Notes: generated by a model from the sequence alone, not told the origin. Counted from the first letter of the stretch, positions 15,652-26,761 are shown. The stretch: DNA of 37,636 nucleotides from Halomonas colorata (GCF_014897985.1 NZ_JABUZA010000042.1:1-37636), one strand, 5' to 3'. Made by a program: numbers and translations.

Positions 15652-17223
15652 ATGACAAACTCCAAAAATAGCGAAGAACATCTAAAGCGCGGTGCCTTTA
15701 CCCGCTTTCTTGATAGTGTGGAATGGCTAGGCAACCTGCTTCCGCATCCCGTTACTCTGTTTGCCATTTTATGTGTGCTTGTGGTGGTTGCCAGCGGTAT
15801 CGCCGGGGCTTTAGGTGTATCGGTGGCTGATCCGCGCCCCGCCAACGAGGGCGAATGGATCGCGGTTAACTCGCTGCTAAACGCGGAAGGCTTACGTCGC
15901 TTAGTGACCGAGATGGTGACGAACTTCACAGGCTTTGCGCCACTAGGTACCGTGTTGGTCGCCATGCTGGGCGTTGGCGTGGCCGAACACTCAGGGCTAC
16001 TGTCTGCCAGCATGCGCGCTCTAGTGCTTAACCGCTCGCCGCGCATCGTTACCTACGCCGTCGTGTTTGCGGGCATCATGTCCAATATGGCGGCCGAGCT
16101 TGGTTACGTTGTGCTCATTCCTCTCGCGGCGATGATCTTTCATTCGCTGGGCCGCCATCCATTAGCGGGTCTTGCTGCGGCTTTTTGTGGGGTATCCGGG
16201 GGCTACAGCGCGAATCTTTTGATTGGCACCGTCGATCCTCTGCTTTCAGGTATTACCCAAGAGGCCGCGCGGTTATTGGACCCAACCTACATAGTGGGCG
16301 CTGAAGCAAACTGGTTCTTCATGTTTGCCAGCACGTTCTTTGTGACCTTAATCGGTGGCTTGGTCACCGAGCGCATCGTGGAACCCAAGCTAGGTAAATT
16401 TGACGCCTCTTATGCCGATAGCAGCATTGACCAGCAGCGTATGGAAGGCCTAACTGATGGCGAAAAGCGTGCCTTAAAAGGCACTGGTTTAGCAGCCCTT
16501 GTTCTGGCTTCCATCATCGCCGTTATGGTGGTTCCCGAAGGCGGTATTCTGCGTAACCCAGAAACCGGCTTAGTGAGTGGATCACCGTTTTTACGCGGTA
16601 TCGTGGTTATCGTAGCGGTTGCCTTCACGTTGCTGGGCTTCACCTACGGGCGCTTAGCAGGCACGATGCATAATGATCGTGACGTGGTAAACGCCATGGC
16701 CAAAAGCATGAGCAGCCTTGGACTGTATATCGTGCTGGTTTTCTTTGCCGCTCAGTTTGTGGCGCTGTTTAACTGGAGCAACTTTGGTACCGTCACCGCC
16801 GTTGCGGGCGCCGACTTGCTTGAGTCTCTTGGCTTACGCGGCCCCGGCTTGTTTGCCCTGTTTATTCTTATGTGCGCCTTCGTTAACCTTTCGCTCGGAA
16901 GCGCGTCGGCCCAGTGGGCAGTGACAGCGCCCATCTTTGTACCCATGCTGATGCTGATGGGCTACGCCCCGGAAGTTATCCAGGCCGCTTATCGTATCGG
17001 TGACTCGGTCACCAACCTGATCACTCCGATGATGAGCTACTTTGGCTTGATTCTGGCCGTTGCCACTCGCTACCGCAACGACATGGGCATCGGCACCCTG
17101 GTCGCGCTGATGCTGCCCTATACCTTGTTCATGCTGGTGGGCTGGAGCATTTTGTTTTTCATCTGGGTGTTCGTGTTTGGGCTACCGGTCGGCCCGGGGG
17201 CCGCCACCTACTACACGCTATAA
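15652..17223 (+). CDS. AbgT-family transporter
   Basis: An inner-membrane transporter of the AbgT family, 523 aa. Members import p-aminobenzoyl-glutamate (E. coli AbgT) or export sulfonamides (MtrF, YdaH). Family features are SVEWLGNLLPHPVTLF at the start, VGVAEHSGLL, the re-entrant-hairpin stretches GIMSNMAAELGYVVLIPL and SLGSASAQWAVTAPIFVPM, and GDSVTNLITPMMSYFG near the end. The ATG at 15652 is preferred by similarity of the N-terminus, although no clear ribosome site precedes it; a GTG at 15586 would add 22 residues. No abgA or abgB hydrolase genes lie nearby, so the import role is not supported by context and an efflux role is equally open. Confidence 0.88.
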   Translation: MTNSKNSEEHLKRGAFTRFLDSVEWLGNLLPHPVTLFAILCVLVVVASGIAGALGVSVADPRPANEGEWIAVNSLLNAEGLRRLVTEMVTNFTGFAPLGTVLVAMLGVGVAEHSGLLSASMRALVLNRSPRIVTYAVVFAGIMSNMAAELGYVVLIPLAAMIFHSLGRHPLAGLAAAFCGVSGGYSANLLIGTVDPLLSGITQEAARLLDPTYIVGAEANWFFMFASTFFVTLIGGLVTERIVEPKLGKFDASYADSSIDQQRMEGLTDGEKRALKGTGLAALVLASIIAVMVVPEGGILRNPETGLVSGSPFLRGIVVIVAVAFTLLGFTYGRLAGTMHNDRDVVNAMAKSMSSLGLYIVLVFFAAQFVALFNWSNFGTVTAVAGADLLESLGLRGPGLFALFILMCAFVNLSLGSASAQWAVTAPIFVPMLMLMGYAPEVIQAAYRIGDSVTNLITPMMSYFGLILAVATRYRNDMGIGTLVALMLPYTLFMLVGWSILFFIWVFVFGLPVGPGAATYYTL

Positions 17224-17238
17224 AAAGCCAACTGCACG

Positions 17239-17272
17239 AAAAAGCCCGCCGTTCAAAGAACGGCGGGCTTTT
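17239..17272. terminator. Bidirectional terminator between the AbgT gene and rpoD
   Basis: AAAAGCCCGCCGTTC (17240-17254), loop AAA, GAACGGCGGGCTTTT (17258-17272): a perfect 15-bp stem with T runs in both directions. It ends both the AbgT transcript and the macromolecular synthesis operon. Confidence 0.92.
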
Positions 17273-17279
17273 GCTTTCC

Positions 17280-17315
17280 ACGACTCACTACTTACTATTT
17301 ACCACTCACGCGTCA

Positions 17316-17322
<7 letters not shown>
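17280..17322. repeat. ACTCACT-type heptad repeat over the rpoD stop
   Basis: About six degenerate heptads (ACTCACT, ACTTACT, ATTTACC, ACTCACG and variants) span the rpoD stop codon (17316-17318). Read leftward, the rpoD frame meets TAG TGA in tandem, then TAG TAA, with stops in the other frames too. The stretch resembles that at 571-611. Confidence 0.5.
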
Positions 17323-19172
<1,850 letters not shown>

Positions 19173-19243
19173 AGAAACCCTATCTCGACGAAGAAGAATG
19201 AAACACCTAGAGCGCTGAATCGATTAAACTCAACAAGCCGAAC

Positions 19244-19273
19244 AGTATAGCGTAAATTGCTGTATTTTTTCCA
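19244..19273 (-). promoter_or_regulatory. Internal promoter for rpoD
   Basis: On the minus strand TATACT (plus 19244-19249) lies 18 bases from TGGAAA (plus 19268-19273); five and four of six bases match the sigma-70 consensus. It would let rpoD be expressed independently of rpsU-dnaG, as E. coli does with its internal promoters. Confidence 0.45.
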
Positions 19274-19395
19274 GCGAAACGTATTTGCGCGGTCATTCAG
19301 GTGTGTTAGGTTGTTCGGTTAGGCCAGCACTTGGTGACTGACCCTATATCTGGTGTTGGCAAGGGCAAAATTCAACCCCCCGCTTTCAACACCGC

Positions 19396-21234
19396 TTAAA
19401 ACCGCTGAGCCAATTCGACTACCAAACTGGCCAAGCGCTGACGCTGCTGCTTATCGAGCTTCTGCCCGGCACGTTCCTGAGCCAACAACGCCTCGTACTC
19501 TTCCTGGGGCGAACGTTTACGCTGCTTTTGCTGTAAATGCTCAATCAACCCCGTTAACTCTGCTTCTCGTGCGGCCTTGGGAATCAGCAGCTCCCGCTTG
19601 GCGAACGCTGCCAGGACCTGACCTTGCGGACTGCCCTGAAAATGCGCCAATACTACCTGCGGACTGCGATAACGCCCGGCCTGCAAAAGCGCGATCAAAT
19701 CGCGACATAGCGGCGTATCATCATCTTCCGGCAACCAATCCAGGCTCTCGGGCACGGCTGACACAACGCTCGGTTCGTGAAGCAGCAGCTGTACAATGCG
19801 CCCCACCGGAGTAAGCACTTGGCTACGCGTCCGCGGCTTCGGCGGCTGAGGAGTTGCTTGACCTATATCCTCTTCAACCTCGGGTTCCGCGACGGGCTCC
19901 CAATATGCCTGCTCTTTGGGTGGCGCTGCGCGCTTTTCCAACAACGCTTGAAGCTGTTGTTGCGCCAAACCACTGCGCTTAGCCAAGGCTTCAAGCAGCA
20001 ATGATTTGAGCATCCCGTCGGGCACTTTATTCAATGCTTCGAGTACCTGGCTCGCAAAACGTTCGCGCCCTTCCACCGTATTCAGGTCACGCCCTTGCGC
20101 GGCCTGCTCAAACAAAAACTCCGAAAGCGGCATCGCACAGGTTACGCGGTCTTTAAAAGCCTCGCTTCCCTCACGGCGTACCAGTGTATCGGGGTCATCG
20201 CCTTCCGGCAGAAACAGAAAACGCGCCTCGCGGCCATCAATCATCAACGGCAGCGCGGTTTCAAGCGCCCGGCTCGCAGCCTGACGGCCAGCCCGGTCAC
20301 CGTCGAAACAGAACACCACCCGGCTAACCAGGCGAAACAGGCGGCTCAGATGATCCTCGGTCGTCGCGGTCCCCAAGGTAGCAACGGCGTTATGGATGCC
20401 GTACTGCGCTAGCGCAACGACATCCATATAGCCTTCGACCATAACCAATTGCTCAAGCTTGCTTGACGCTTGGCGCGCTTCATAAAGGCCATAAAGTTCA
20501 CGCCCTTTATGGAACACCGGCGTTTCCGGCGAGTTGAGGTACTTAGGCTGCTCATCGCCCATCACTCGACCGCCAAACGCGATAGTACGCCCACGTAAAT
20601 CACGAATCGGGAACATCACCCGGTCACGAAAGCGGTCGTAGGTACGCCCGGTATCTTCGCGATGAATCAGCAGGCCATACTCCACCTGCACAGGCTCTGA
20701 AATTTCGCGCTCGGTCAGATGCTGTTTAAGCGCCTCCCAACCGCCCGGCGCATAGCCTATGCCGTAAGTTTGAATCACCTCAGCAGAAAGCCCGCGATTC
20801 TCCAGATAGCGCTGGGCATTCTGCCCGTCGCGCATCTTTAGCCGCTCGCGATAAAAACTAGCGGCAAGTTCGAGCAGGTTAACGCCCTCTTTGCGCTTTT
20901 TTTCTCGCTGCTGGGCACGCGGGTCATCGGCGCCTTCACGCGGTACATCAAGCCCTAAACGCCCCGCCAACTGCTCGACTGCCTCAGGAAAAGGCAGCTT
21001 GTCATACTCCATCAGAAAGCGTAGCGCATTCCCGTGTACTCCACAGCCAAAGCAGTGATAGAACTGCTTGTCGGCACTCACGGTGAAAGACGGCGTTTTC
21101 TCCTGATGGAAAGGACAAAGACCCGAGTAATTCCGGCCAGCTTTTTTAAGCTGCACGCGCTCACCAACCACTTCCACCACGTCAACGCGGCCCAGAAGAT
21201 CGTCAATAAAACGCTGTGGAATCTGGCCTGCCAT
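19396..21234 (-). CDS. dnaG: DNA primase
   Basis: Synthesises RNA primers for the replisome, recruited by DnaB; 612 aa (E. coli 581). The N-terminal zinc finger has CPFHQEKTPSF and CFGCGVHGN. The RNA polymerase/TOPRIM domain shows VMVEGYMDVVALAQYG and FCFDGDRAGRQAA (acidic metal site). The C-terminal helicase-binding domain is diverged and follows a Pro/Glu-rich linker near 425-460. The ATG at 21234 has no strong ribosome site; GAGGA lies about 14 bases upstream, in keeping with the low expression known for dnaG. It lies second in the operon, after an attenuating terminator. Confidence 0.96.
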   Translation of the reverse strand: MAGQIPQRFIDDLLGRVDVVEVVGERVQLKKAGRNYSGLCPFHQEKTPSFTVSADKQFYHCFGCGVHGNALRFLMEYDKLPFPEAVEQLAGRLGLDVPREGADDPRAQQREKKRKEGVNLLELAASFYRERLKMRDGQNAQRYLENRGLSAEVIQTYGIGYAPGGWEALKQHLTEREISEPVQVEYGLLIHREDTGRTYDRFRDRVMFPIRDLRGRTIAFGGRVMGDEQPKYLNSPETPVFHKGRELYGLYEARQASSKLEQLVMVEGYMDVVALAQYGIHNAVATLGTATTEDHLSRLFRLVSRVVFCFDGDRAGRQAASRALETALPLMIDGREARFLFLPEGDDPDTLVRREGSEAFKDRVTCAMPLSEFLFEQAAQGRDLNTVEGRERFASQVLEALNKVPDGMLKSLLLEALAKRSGLAQQQLQALLEKRAAPPKEQAYWEPVAEPEVEEDIGQATPQPPKPRTRSQVLTPVGRIVQLLLHEPSVVSAVPESLDWLPEDDDTPLCRDLIALLQAGRYRSPQVVLAHFQGSPQGQVLAAFAKRELLIPKAAREAELTGLIEHLQQKQRKRSPQEEYEALLAQERAGQKLDKQQRQRLASLVVELAQRF

Positions 21235-21324
21235 GAAAGACGAGCATCCTCGCGCAGTGCGCTAAGCGCGTGTTTAACGTCATCAGGCGCTTTACCTAAT
21301 CACCTTAAACAGCGCAAAAACCTG

Positions 21325-21356
21325 AAAAACAAACGGCCACCTAGTGGCGGCCGTTT
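21325..21356 (-). terminator. Terminator/attenuator between rpsU and dnaG
   Basis: Leftward, AAACGGCCGCC pairs with GGTGGCCGTTT (one G-U pair, 4-base loop) and is followed by GTTTTTC. E. coli has a terminator at the same place in this operon, where partial read-through keeps primase low while S21 is made in bulk. Confidence 0.75.
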
Positions 21357-21409
21357 GGCATCCCTCTTGAGACAACCAGCTAACTACTCTGGTTCTCCCC
21401 AGGTACGGA

Positions 21410-21625
21410 TCAATAGAGCCGTTCGAAACGCTTTTGCTCACGCTGAACTTTCTTAGCGTGACGTTTTACGGCAGCTGCCGCTTTGCGTTTACGCTCAGCA
21501 GTCGGCTTCTCATAGTGCTCGCGGCGGCGTACTTCGGAAAGAACACCGGCTTTTTCGCAAGAACGCTTGAAGCGACGCAGGGCGACGTCAAACGGCTCGT
21601 TATCACGTACTTTTACAGAAGGCAT
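21410..21625 (-). CDS. rpsU: 30S ribosomal protein S21
   Basis: A small basic protein of the 30S subunit needed for efficient initiation, 71 aa, exactly the E. coli length. The sequence [20 protein letters not shown] is characteristic, and the C-terminus is Lys/Arg-rich. The ATG at 21625 is chosen by homology and by GGTGAG eight bases upstream; the reading frame is open to 21724. First gene of the macromolecular synthesis operon, divergent from tsaD as in E. coli. Confidence 0.97.
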   Translation of the reverse strand: MPSVKVRDNEPFDVALRRFKRSCEKAGVLSEVRRREHYEKPTAERKRKAAAAVKRHAKKVQREQKRFERLY

Positions 21626-21727
21626 TAAGCACTCACCTACCTTAAGGAGTCTTGAGTTCGATAGTACGTACAGCTTATAGCGCATCATTGCGGCTACAGT
21701 GTACGACCCAGTTTTACAGCGCACGAT

Positions 21728-21756
21728 AGTTTAGTCGTGAATAGCCATCTTTGCAA
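21728..21756 (-). promoter_or_regulatory. Candidate promoter of rpsU-dnaG-rpoD
   Basis: On the minus strand TTGCAA (plus 21751-21756) and TAAACT (plus 21728-21733) are 17 bases apart, each with four of six consensus bases. Position, about 100 bases before rpsU, is reasonable. Confidence 0.35.
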
Positions 21757-21828
21757 ATGCTTACGCTCTCCAAGAGGGACAGTGTTAGACTTGGGCGTTC
21801 TACCATTTTTTCAAAGAGTTTTCCCGTT

Positions 21829-22887
21829 ATGCGCGTATTGGGCATTGAAACGTCTTGCGATGAGACCGGCGTCGCTGTGTATGACACTTCCCGTTCAGGC
21901 GGCGACGGCCTGCTGGCCGACGCGCTGTATAGCCAAATTGCCATGCATGCAGAGTACGGCGGCGTGGTACCTGAACTGGCGTCGAGAGACCATACGCGCA
22001 AGCTGCTACCGCTCATTGAGCAGGTATTAAAAGATGCCAACCTGACCCGACGCGATCTGGATGGCATCACCTATACCGCAGGCCCTGGTTTGGTGGGCGC
22101 CCTGATGGTGGGCGCAAGCACAGCTCACGGCATGGCGCGGGCGTTAGAGATCCCCGTACTGGGTGTCCATCATATGGAAGGCCACCTGCTCGCGCCGATG
22201 CTTGAAGATGATGCACCTGAGTTCCCTTTTGTGGCGTTACTGGTATCCGGCGGCCATACTCAGCTGGTAGAAGTTCAGGGCCTGGGGCGCTATGAACTCT
22301 TGGGCGAATCCGTGGACGACGCTGCGGGTGAAGCCTTTGATAAAGCCGCTAAAATGCTCGGGCTGGCTTACCCCGGCGGCCCTCTGGTCGCCAAGCTTGC
22401 CGAGCAGGGTGATCCCAAGCGGTTTCGCTTCCCCCGCCCGATGACCGACCGCCCCGGATTGGACTTCAGCTTTTCAGGCTTAAAAACGCATACGTTAACT
22501 GCGATCCGTCAACTGGAAAACGCCGGTGAGCTTGACCAACAGGCGCGTGCTGACGTAGCCCGCGCTTTTGAAGAAGCTGTGGTCGATACGCTGGTCATTA
22601 AATGCCGCCGGGCGCTGGATCAAACGGGGCTCAAACGTTTGGTGGTGGCGGGAGGCGTTAGTGCCAATCACCGGCTACGCGAACGTCTGGCGCTTGAATG
22701 TCAAAAACGTCAGGCTAAAGCCTATTATCCGCGTGGCCGCTTCTGTACGGACAATGGCGCCATGATTGCCTATGTCGGCGCACAACGGCTGGCCGCTGGC
22801 GAGCAGGATAATGATGGTATCATGCAGGCCACGCCGCGCTGGCCGCTGGATCGCCTAGCGCCACCCAAGGCACCTCTTAACGATTAG
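21829..22887 (+). CDS. tsaD: tRNA N6-adenosine threonylcarbamoyltransferase TsaD
   Basis: Transfers threonylcarbamoyl to A37 of ANN-decoding tRNAs, with TsaB and TsaE; 352 aa, cytoplasmic. It starts with [19 protein letters not shown] and has the metal-binding HHMEGH (H115, H119) and the phosphate loops [10 protein letters not shown] and [12 protein letters not shown]. The ATG at 21829 is set by the family N-terminus; the frame is open from 21751 and only a weak AGAG precedes the start. Divergent from rpsU. Its stop overlaps by four bases the 3' end of plsY on the other strand. Confidence 0.96.
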   Translation: MRVLGIETSCDETGVAVYDTSRSGGDGLLADALYSQIAMHAEYGGVVPELASRDHTRKLLPLIEQVLKDANLTRRDLDGITYTAGPGLVGALMVGASTAHGMARALEIPVLGVHHMEGHLLAPMLEDDAPEFPFVALLVSGGHTQLVEVQGLGRYELLGESVDDAAGEAFDKAAKMLGLAYPGGPLVAKLAEQGDPKRFRFPRPMTDRPGLDFSFSGLKTHTLTAIRQLENAGELDQQARADVARAFEEAVVDTLVIKCRRALDQTGLKRLVVAGGVSANHRLRERLALECQKRQAKAYYPRGRFCTDNGAMIAYVGAQRLAAGEQDNDGIMQATPRWPLDRLAPPKAPLND

Positions 22888-23456
22888 GGCTTTCGCAGGC
22901 GCGGCTCCTCGCCGTGCCTTAGCCTGCGAATATTAAGCCCGTGACGTAAAACCACTAACATACTCAAGCCACCCACCACGCTTATATAAGCAGGTGCCAG
23001 CCAGATACAGGCAAGGGGCGCCACCAGGGCACTAGCCAATGAAGCTATCGCGGCGGTTTTTAACCGCCATGCCAGCAGCCCCCACGTCATGGCACTTAGC
23101 AGGGCTACACCCGGCACCAGCACCAACAGCACGCCCAATGCACAAGCCACGGCCTTACCGCCTCGAAAGCCGTACCACACGGGATAGCTATGCCCGACGA
23201 GCACGGCCAACCCGATAAGCCCCTGCCAACTGACCGGCAATGCCAGCATTTTACTTGCCAGCACCACGGGCATGCCTTTCAACGCATCGAGAAACAGCGT
23301 GACGCCGGCCAAACGTGGCCCGTAAAGGCGCAGCACGTTGGAAAACCCAGGATTACCGGAGCCACAGCGGCGCGGATCACGCACGCCAGCCATCTGACAA
23401 ACGCTAATTGCGGCCAGCCAGCTACCGCTCAAATAGCCGATTACTACCCATATCAT
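22884..23456 (-). CDS. plsY: Glycerol-3-phosphate acyltransferase PlsY
   Basis: Inner-membrane enzyme that moves the acyl group from acyl-phosphate to glycerol-3-phosphate, the first step of phospholipid synthesis; 190 aa with about five to six membrane segments. The three PlsY motifs are visible: [20 protein letters not shown] (usual form GSGNPGATNVLR) and [17 protein letters not shown]. The ATG at 23456 has no strong ribosome site. It runs leftward, convergent with tsaD and divergent from folB, the arrangement seen in many gammaproteobacteria. Confidence 0.93.
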   Translation of the reverse strand: MIWVVIGYLSGSWLAAISVCQMAGVRDPRRCGSGNPGFSNVLRLYGPRLAGVTLFLDALKGMPVVLASKMLALPVSWQGLIGLAVLVGHSYPVWYGFRGGKAVACALGVLLVLVPGVALLSAMTWGLLAWRLKTAAIASLASALVAPLACIWLAPAYISVVGGLSMLVVLRHGLNIRRLRHGEEPRLRKP

Positions 23457-23534
23457 GGCGCGGTTTCCATCTTACTGTCGTTTCGCCTCATCCTAACGTA
23501 CAATCGCCGGCTTGTTGCCGCCGAGGAAAAGCTC

Positions 23535-23915
23535 GTGGATCGCATTTTGATCGAAGCGTTAAAAGTAGACACCGTTATTGGTGTGTACGATTGGGAGCGC
23601 ACTATTCAACAGTCGCTGAGCTTGGATTTAACGCTGGCGACCGATATTCGCCCAGCCGCTGCCACCGATGACCTAAGTTTGACGTTGGACTATGCGGCCA
23701 TTTGCCAGCGGATCCAACGCTTTGCCGATGCGCACCAATTTGCGCTGGTCGAAACCTTTGCAGAGCGCTTGGCGGAATGCTTACGCAGCGAGTTCGCCAT
23801 TTCCTGGTTACGCTTAAGAGTGCGCAAACCCGGCGCAGTCCCCCAAGCCGCAAGCGTAGGCCTTGAGATTACCCGCGGCGAACAGCCGGAGGTCACCAAG
23901 GACGTTACCCTATGA
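23535..23915 (+). CDS. folB: Dihydroneopterin aldolase
   Basis: Cleaves 7,8-dihydroneopterin in folate synthesis (and can epimerise it); 126 aa, cytoplasmic, octameric in relatives. Typical features are DRILIEALKVDTVIGVYDWE at the start, LDYAAICQRI, the glutamate in LVETFAERLA, and the C-terminal lysine-containing VRKPGAVPQA. The GTG at 23535 is chosen by homology and GAGG eight bases upstream; the frame is open far upstream, antisense to plsY. Its stop overlaps the start of the folK-like gene (ATGA), so the two are coupled. Confidence 0.93.
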   Translation: MDRILIEALKVDTVIGVYDWERTIQQSLSLDLTLATDIRPAAATDDLSLTLDYAAICQRIQRFADAHQFALVETFAERLAECLRSEFAISWLRLRVRKPGAVPQAASVGLEITRGEQPEVTKDVTL

Positions 23916-24457
23916 GCCTGGTTACCGTTAGTTTAGGCAGTAATATAAAACCTGCGCACCACATACGTTCGTGCCTTGATGCCCTGTTTGACGCCTTTGG
24001 GCCTCTACAGGTATCACGGGTGTTTGAAAGTGAGCCGGTGGGGTTTAGCGACAAACACAATTTTTATAACCTGGTCGTTGCGTTTGAAAGCGACTGGACA
24101 CCGCGCCAGCTAAAAGCGTGGGCCAAAAGCGTCGAGATCCTTCATGGCCGCAAGCCCGGCATGACTAAATATAGCGCCAAGGTGCTGGATATCGACCTAT
24201 TAACCGTCGGCAGCATGTGCGGCGTTGTGAATGGCGTTTCTCTGCCCCGCGACGAAATTACCTATAATGCCTTTGTGCTACAGCCCCTGGCTGAGCTGCT
24301 TCCTAATGAACGCCACCCCGTTTGCCAGACGTCTTACGCGGCGCTTTGGCATAACTTCACGCTAGGCAGCCAACGCCTTTGGCCAATTGATTTCACCTGG
24401 GGTGGCGCCTGGATATCCCACGCAGACACCATGCCCCAAAGGGCGCTAGCCAGATAA
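23912..24457 (+). CDS. HPPK-like protein (FolK family, divergent)
   Basis: A 181-aa protein of the 6-hydroxymethyl-7,8-dihydropterin pyrophosphokinase family, translationally coupled to folB, which suits a role in folate or pterin metabolism. It begins VTVSLGSNIKPAHHI and keeps the metal-binding pair in VLDIDLL. By eye against E. coli HPPK, W89 is Tyr, R88 and R92 are Lys, R84 is Pro, H115 is Arg and R121 is Asn, while R82, D95 and D97 remain. From memory, Pseudomonas has a similar FolK-like gene at this place and a canonical folK elsewhere. Activity on the normal substrate is therefore uncertain, and the symbol folK is withheld. Confidence 0.75.
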   Translation: MSLVTVSLGSNIKPAHHIRSCLDALFDAFGPLQVSRVFESEPVGFSDKHNFYNLVVAFESDWTPRQLKAWAKSVEILHGRKPGMTKYSAKVLDIDLLTVGSMCGVVNGVSLPRDEITYNAFVLQPLAELLPNERHPVCQTSYAALWHNFTLGSQRLWPIDFTWGGAWISHADTMPQRALAR

Positions 24458-24475
24458 GTTTGACTGACAGGCAGA

Positions 24476-25600
24476 TTAGCCCAGAGCGTTAAACACCGCC
24501 CGCTGGCGCTGTTCGCGCAACGCTTTACCTAACGCCGCCCCTTTAAAGCCTTGAGCTATCAGCGTCTGAGGGCTTACATTGCGCGCGGCTTCCCAAGCAG
24601 CACTTAAGGGCGCCACGCTTGCGTGCGCAACAGCATCCACTAGCTGAAGCTGTGCTGTGACCTGCTCGGGCTTGCGCCAGCCATCCAAACGCTCCAGCCA
24701 GTGTAGTACGGCATCCGGCTCCAAAGGCGTTTTTAAAAGGTGTAAGCTCAAGGCCACATAGCGCGCCAGTTGAGCCACAGCGCTGGGTAAACGCAATCGC
24801 TTCGCCAACATCTCACGCTCAGCATCCTCCAGCACGCTGACGAGTAACGCGTAACGCCAGTGGGCGAGCGGCGTTTGGCTATCACTCGGGGCGCTGTGCA
24901 TTGCCGCTAGCCCCTGCTCAAGCCTGCCATCAGTGAATGCTGGCCACCATACCGACAGCGCTTCGCACTGTGCTAGCGTCGTAAAGTAGGCCTGTGGGTC
25001 CGGCTCGCCCAGCGCCTTCTCGGTTTCCACCCACACTCGCTCAGCCGCCAGATGTTCAAGTTCACCGCTACGGCTCACCTGCGTCATCAGCGCCAGCGTT
25101 TCATCGGCGATACAAAACCCCAGCGGCTTATAGCGGGCTAAAAAGCGCGCCGTGCGTAGTACACGCAGCGGGTCCTCACTAAATGCCGGGGAAACATGCC
25201 GCAGCACGCGCTTTTCGATATCGCGCTGACCGTGAAAGGGATCAATAAGCGGCCCATCTACCCGCTGAGCAATCGCATTAACAGTGAGATCGCGGCGTAG
25301 CAAGTCTTCTTCCAAGGTGACATTAGGGCTTGCGTGTACCTCAAAGCCGGAATACCCGAAGCCGGACTTGCGCTCGGTACGCGCCAAGGCGTACTCCTCG
25401 GCGGTTTCAGGATGCAAAAATACCGGAAAATCTCGCCCCACTGGCTTGAAGCCCCGCTGGCGCATGGCCTCTGGCGACGCGCCGACCACGACCCAGTCGT
25501 TATCAAAAACAGGCCAGCCTAAAAGCGCATCACGCACGGCACCACCTACGCGGTACACGTCCAGCCCGGCAATACACGGATCGTTGGGATTCGCCGCCAC
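24476..25600 (-). CDS. cca: CCA tRNA nucleotidyltransferase without HD domain
   Basis: Adds or repairs the 3' CCA of tRNAs; 374 aa, cytoplasmic, class II. The nucleotidyltransferase core shows [13 protein letters not shown], the catalytic D-x-D in [30 protein letters not shown] and [13 protein letters not shown]. coli Cca (412 aa) has an HD phosphohydrolase domain after the body; here the corresponding stretch (about 220-270) lacks the His-Asp pair, so the phosphatase and phosphodiesterase activities are probably absent. The GTG at 25600 overlaps the apaH stop by one base (TAGTG) and has GGGAG upstream, so it is coupled to apaH. Confidence 0.92.
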   Translation of the reverse strand: MAANPNDPCIAGLDVYRVGGAVRDALLGWPVFDNDWVVVGASPEAMRQRGFKPVGRDFPVFLHPETAEEYALARTERKSGFGYSGFEVHASPNVTLEEDLLRRDLTVNAIAQRVDGPLIDPFHGQRDIEKRVLRHVSPAFSEDPLRVLRTARFLARYKPLGFCIADETLALMTQVSRSGELEHLAAERVWVETEKALGEPDPQAYFTTLAQCEALSVWWPAFTDGRLEQGLAAMHSAPSDSQTPLAHWRYALLVSVLEDAEREMLAKRLRLPSAVAQLARYVALSLHLLKTPLEPDAVLHWLERLDGWRKPEQVTAQLQLVDAVAHASVAPLSAAWEAARNVSPQTLIAQGFKGAALGKALREQRQRAVFNALG

Positions 25601-26418
25601 TAGCGTTCTCCCTGCTGCTGGCTGGGTACACTGATCCGCTCGCCGGTGTCCAAGTCAAGCGCGGTTAACGTCCCTCCCCATACGCAGCCGGTATCCAGTG
25701 CCTCCACACGCACCTTGGCGTCAGGCGTTTTGCCTTCCAGGGCCGCCCAATGGCCGAACAGTAAATGCGGGTTATCGTCACGCGGGTACTGAAACCACGG
25801 TGCAAACCCTGGCGGAGCGCTTTCAAGCCCTTCTTTTGCCGCAAAGTCCAGCTGCCCCTGCGCATCGATAAAGCGCATTCGCGCCAGGGCATTGACTATA
25901 AAGCGCAGCCGATCCATTCCCTCAAGGTCTTCCCGCCAACGATCAGGCTGATTTCCAAACAGCTCGGTTAGAAAACGCCCCGACTGCTCGCTGGCCAAGG
26001 CCTGCTCGACTTCACGGCTATACGCCACCGCCTGCTCGACACGCCACTGGGGCAATAATCCGGCGTGGGTCATCAAGATATTGCCCTGCTGTACGGCGAG
26101 TGGCTGGCTTTGCAGCCAGTCAAGCATTGGCTCACGGTCGGGAGCGGTTAGAATCTCGCTGAGCGTATCGTGTCTTTTCTGCTTGCCACCGCCACGCGCC
26201 ACCACTAACAGGTGAAAATCGTGATTACCCAGCACGCAGCGTACTGCCCCGCCTAGCGCCTGTGCTTCACGCAAGCACTCAAGCGAGCCGGGGCCGCGGT
26301 TAATCACATCCCCCACCAGCCACAGGGTATCTTGGTTGGGATTAAAATTGAGCTTCTCAAGCAACGCCATAAACTCGGCGTAGCAGCCATGCAGATCGCC
26401 AATCGCGTAGGTACTCAT
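25600..26418 (-). CDS. apaH: Diadenosine tetraphosphatase ApaH
   Basis: Splits Ap4A symmetrically to two ADP and also acts on Np4-capped RNA 5' ends; 272 aa (E. coli 280), cytoplasmic. The metallophosphatase motifs are [26 protein letters not shown] and [10 protein letters not shown], with [10 protein letters not shown] further on. The ATG at 26418 starts at the family N-terminus [11 protein letters not shown], with AAGG upstream; the frame is open to 26550 through the tandem repeats. In E. coli apaH follows apaG; here a rightward islet (26762-28398) separates them, so apaH must have its own promoter. It is coupled to cca. Confidence 0.95.
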   Translation of the reverse strand: MSTYAIGDLHGCYAEFMALLEKLNFNPNQDTLWLVGDVINRGPGSLECLREAQALGGAVRCVLGNHDFHLLVVARGGGKQKRHDTLSEILTAPDREPMLDWLQSQPLAVQQGNILMTHAGLLPQWRVEQAVAYSREVEQALASEQSGRFLTELFGNQPDRWREDLEGMDRLRFIVNALARMRFIDAQGQLDFAAKEGLESAPPGFAPWFQYPRDDNPHLLFGHWAALEGKTPDAKVRVEALDTGCVWGGTLTALDLDTGERISVPSQQQGER

Positions 26419-26463
26419 GCGCGGGGCCTTATGTTGAATAAAAAAAGAGTGCTGCAAAACAAT

Positions 26464-26598
26464 ATTGAAAATAACGAGTGTTGAAAAATAACCAGCATGA
26501 AAAATAACCGATATCGCACTAACCCAAACGTACGACTTATCAAAACGCACTACTCATCCAAACGTGCTACTCATTAAAACCTACTACTTATCGTACGT
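26464..26598. repeat. Eight-unit degenerate 17-bp tandem array upstream of apaH
   Basis: Units start at 26464 (16 bases), 26480, 26497, 26514, 26531, 26548, 26565 and 26582, all others 17 bases. The first three share TTGAAAAATAAC-like cores. The last five share the pattern TACTACTYATCCAAACG with drift. The array fills much of the 343-base gap between apaH and the Tat mini-gene; the rest (26600-26761) shows nothing I recognise beyond AT-rich DNA. There are no spacers and no dyad arms, so it is not a CRISPR. Confidence 0.7.
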
Positions 26599-26761
26599 TA
26601 GCAGTATTCGCAAATTTGCTCTGGTGGGATGGGCAAATTTGCATCAATATAAATTGAGCGTCCGTAATGTAGGCGCGGTTACTTTTCAGAATGCTGCCTT
26701 TCATAACGCTTATAACACCTTGCAAAGTAAACCATCCAAGGCCAGGGACAATATAACGATT

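Noticed and set aside
22884..22887. Overlap of tsaD and plsY 3' ends
   Set aside because: A four-base convergent overlap is common in compact genomes and both proteins are complete.
23190..23534. Long N-terminal extension of folB
   Set aside because: The extension is antisense to plsY; the folB family N-terminus starts at the GTG with a ribosome site at 23535.
26464..26598. CRISPR array
   Set aside because: Units are contiguous at 17 bases, degenerate, without spacers or conserved repeat, and no cas gene is present.
26564..26761. 66-residue N-terminal extension of the Tat mini-protein
   Set aside because: It would run through the tandem repeat array and bury the Tat signal, which must be N-terminal.
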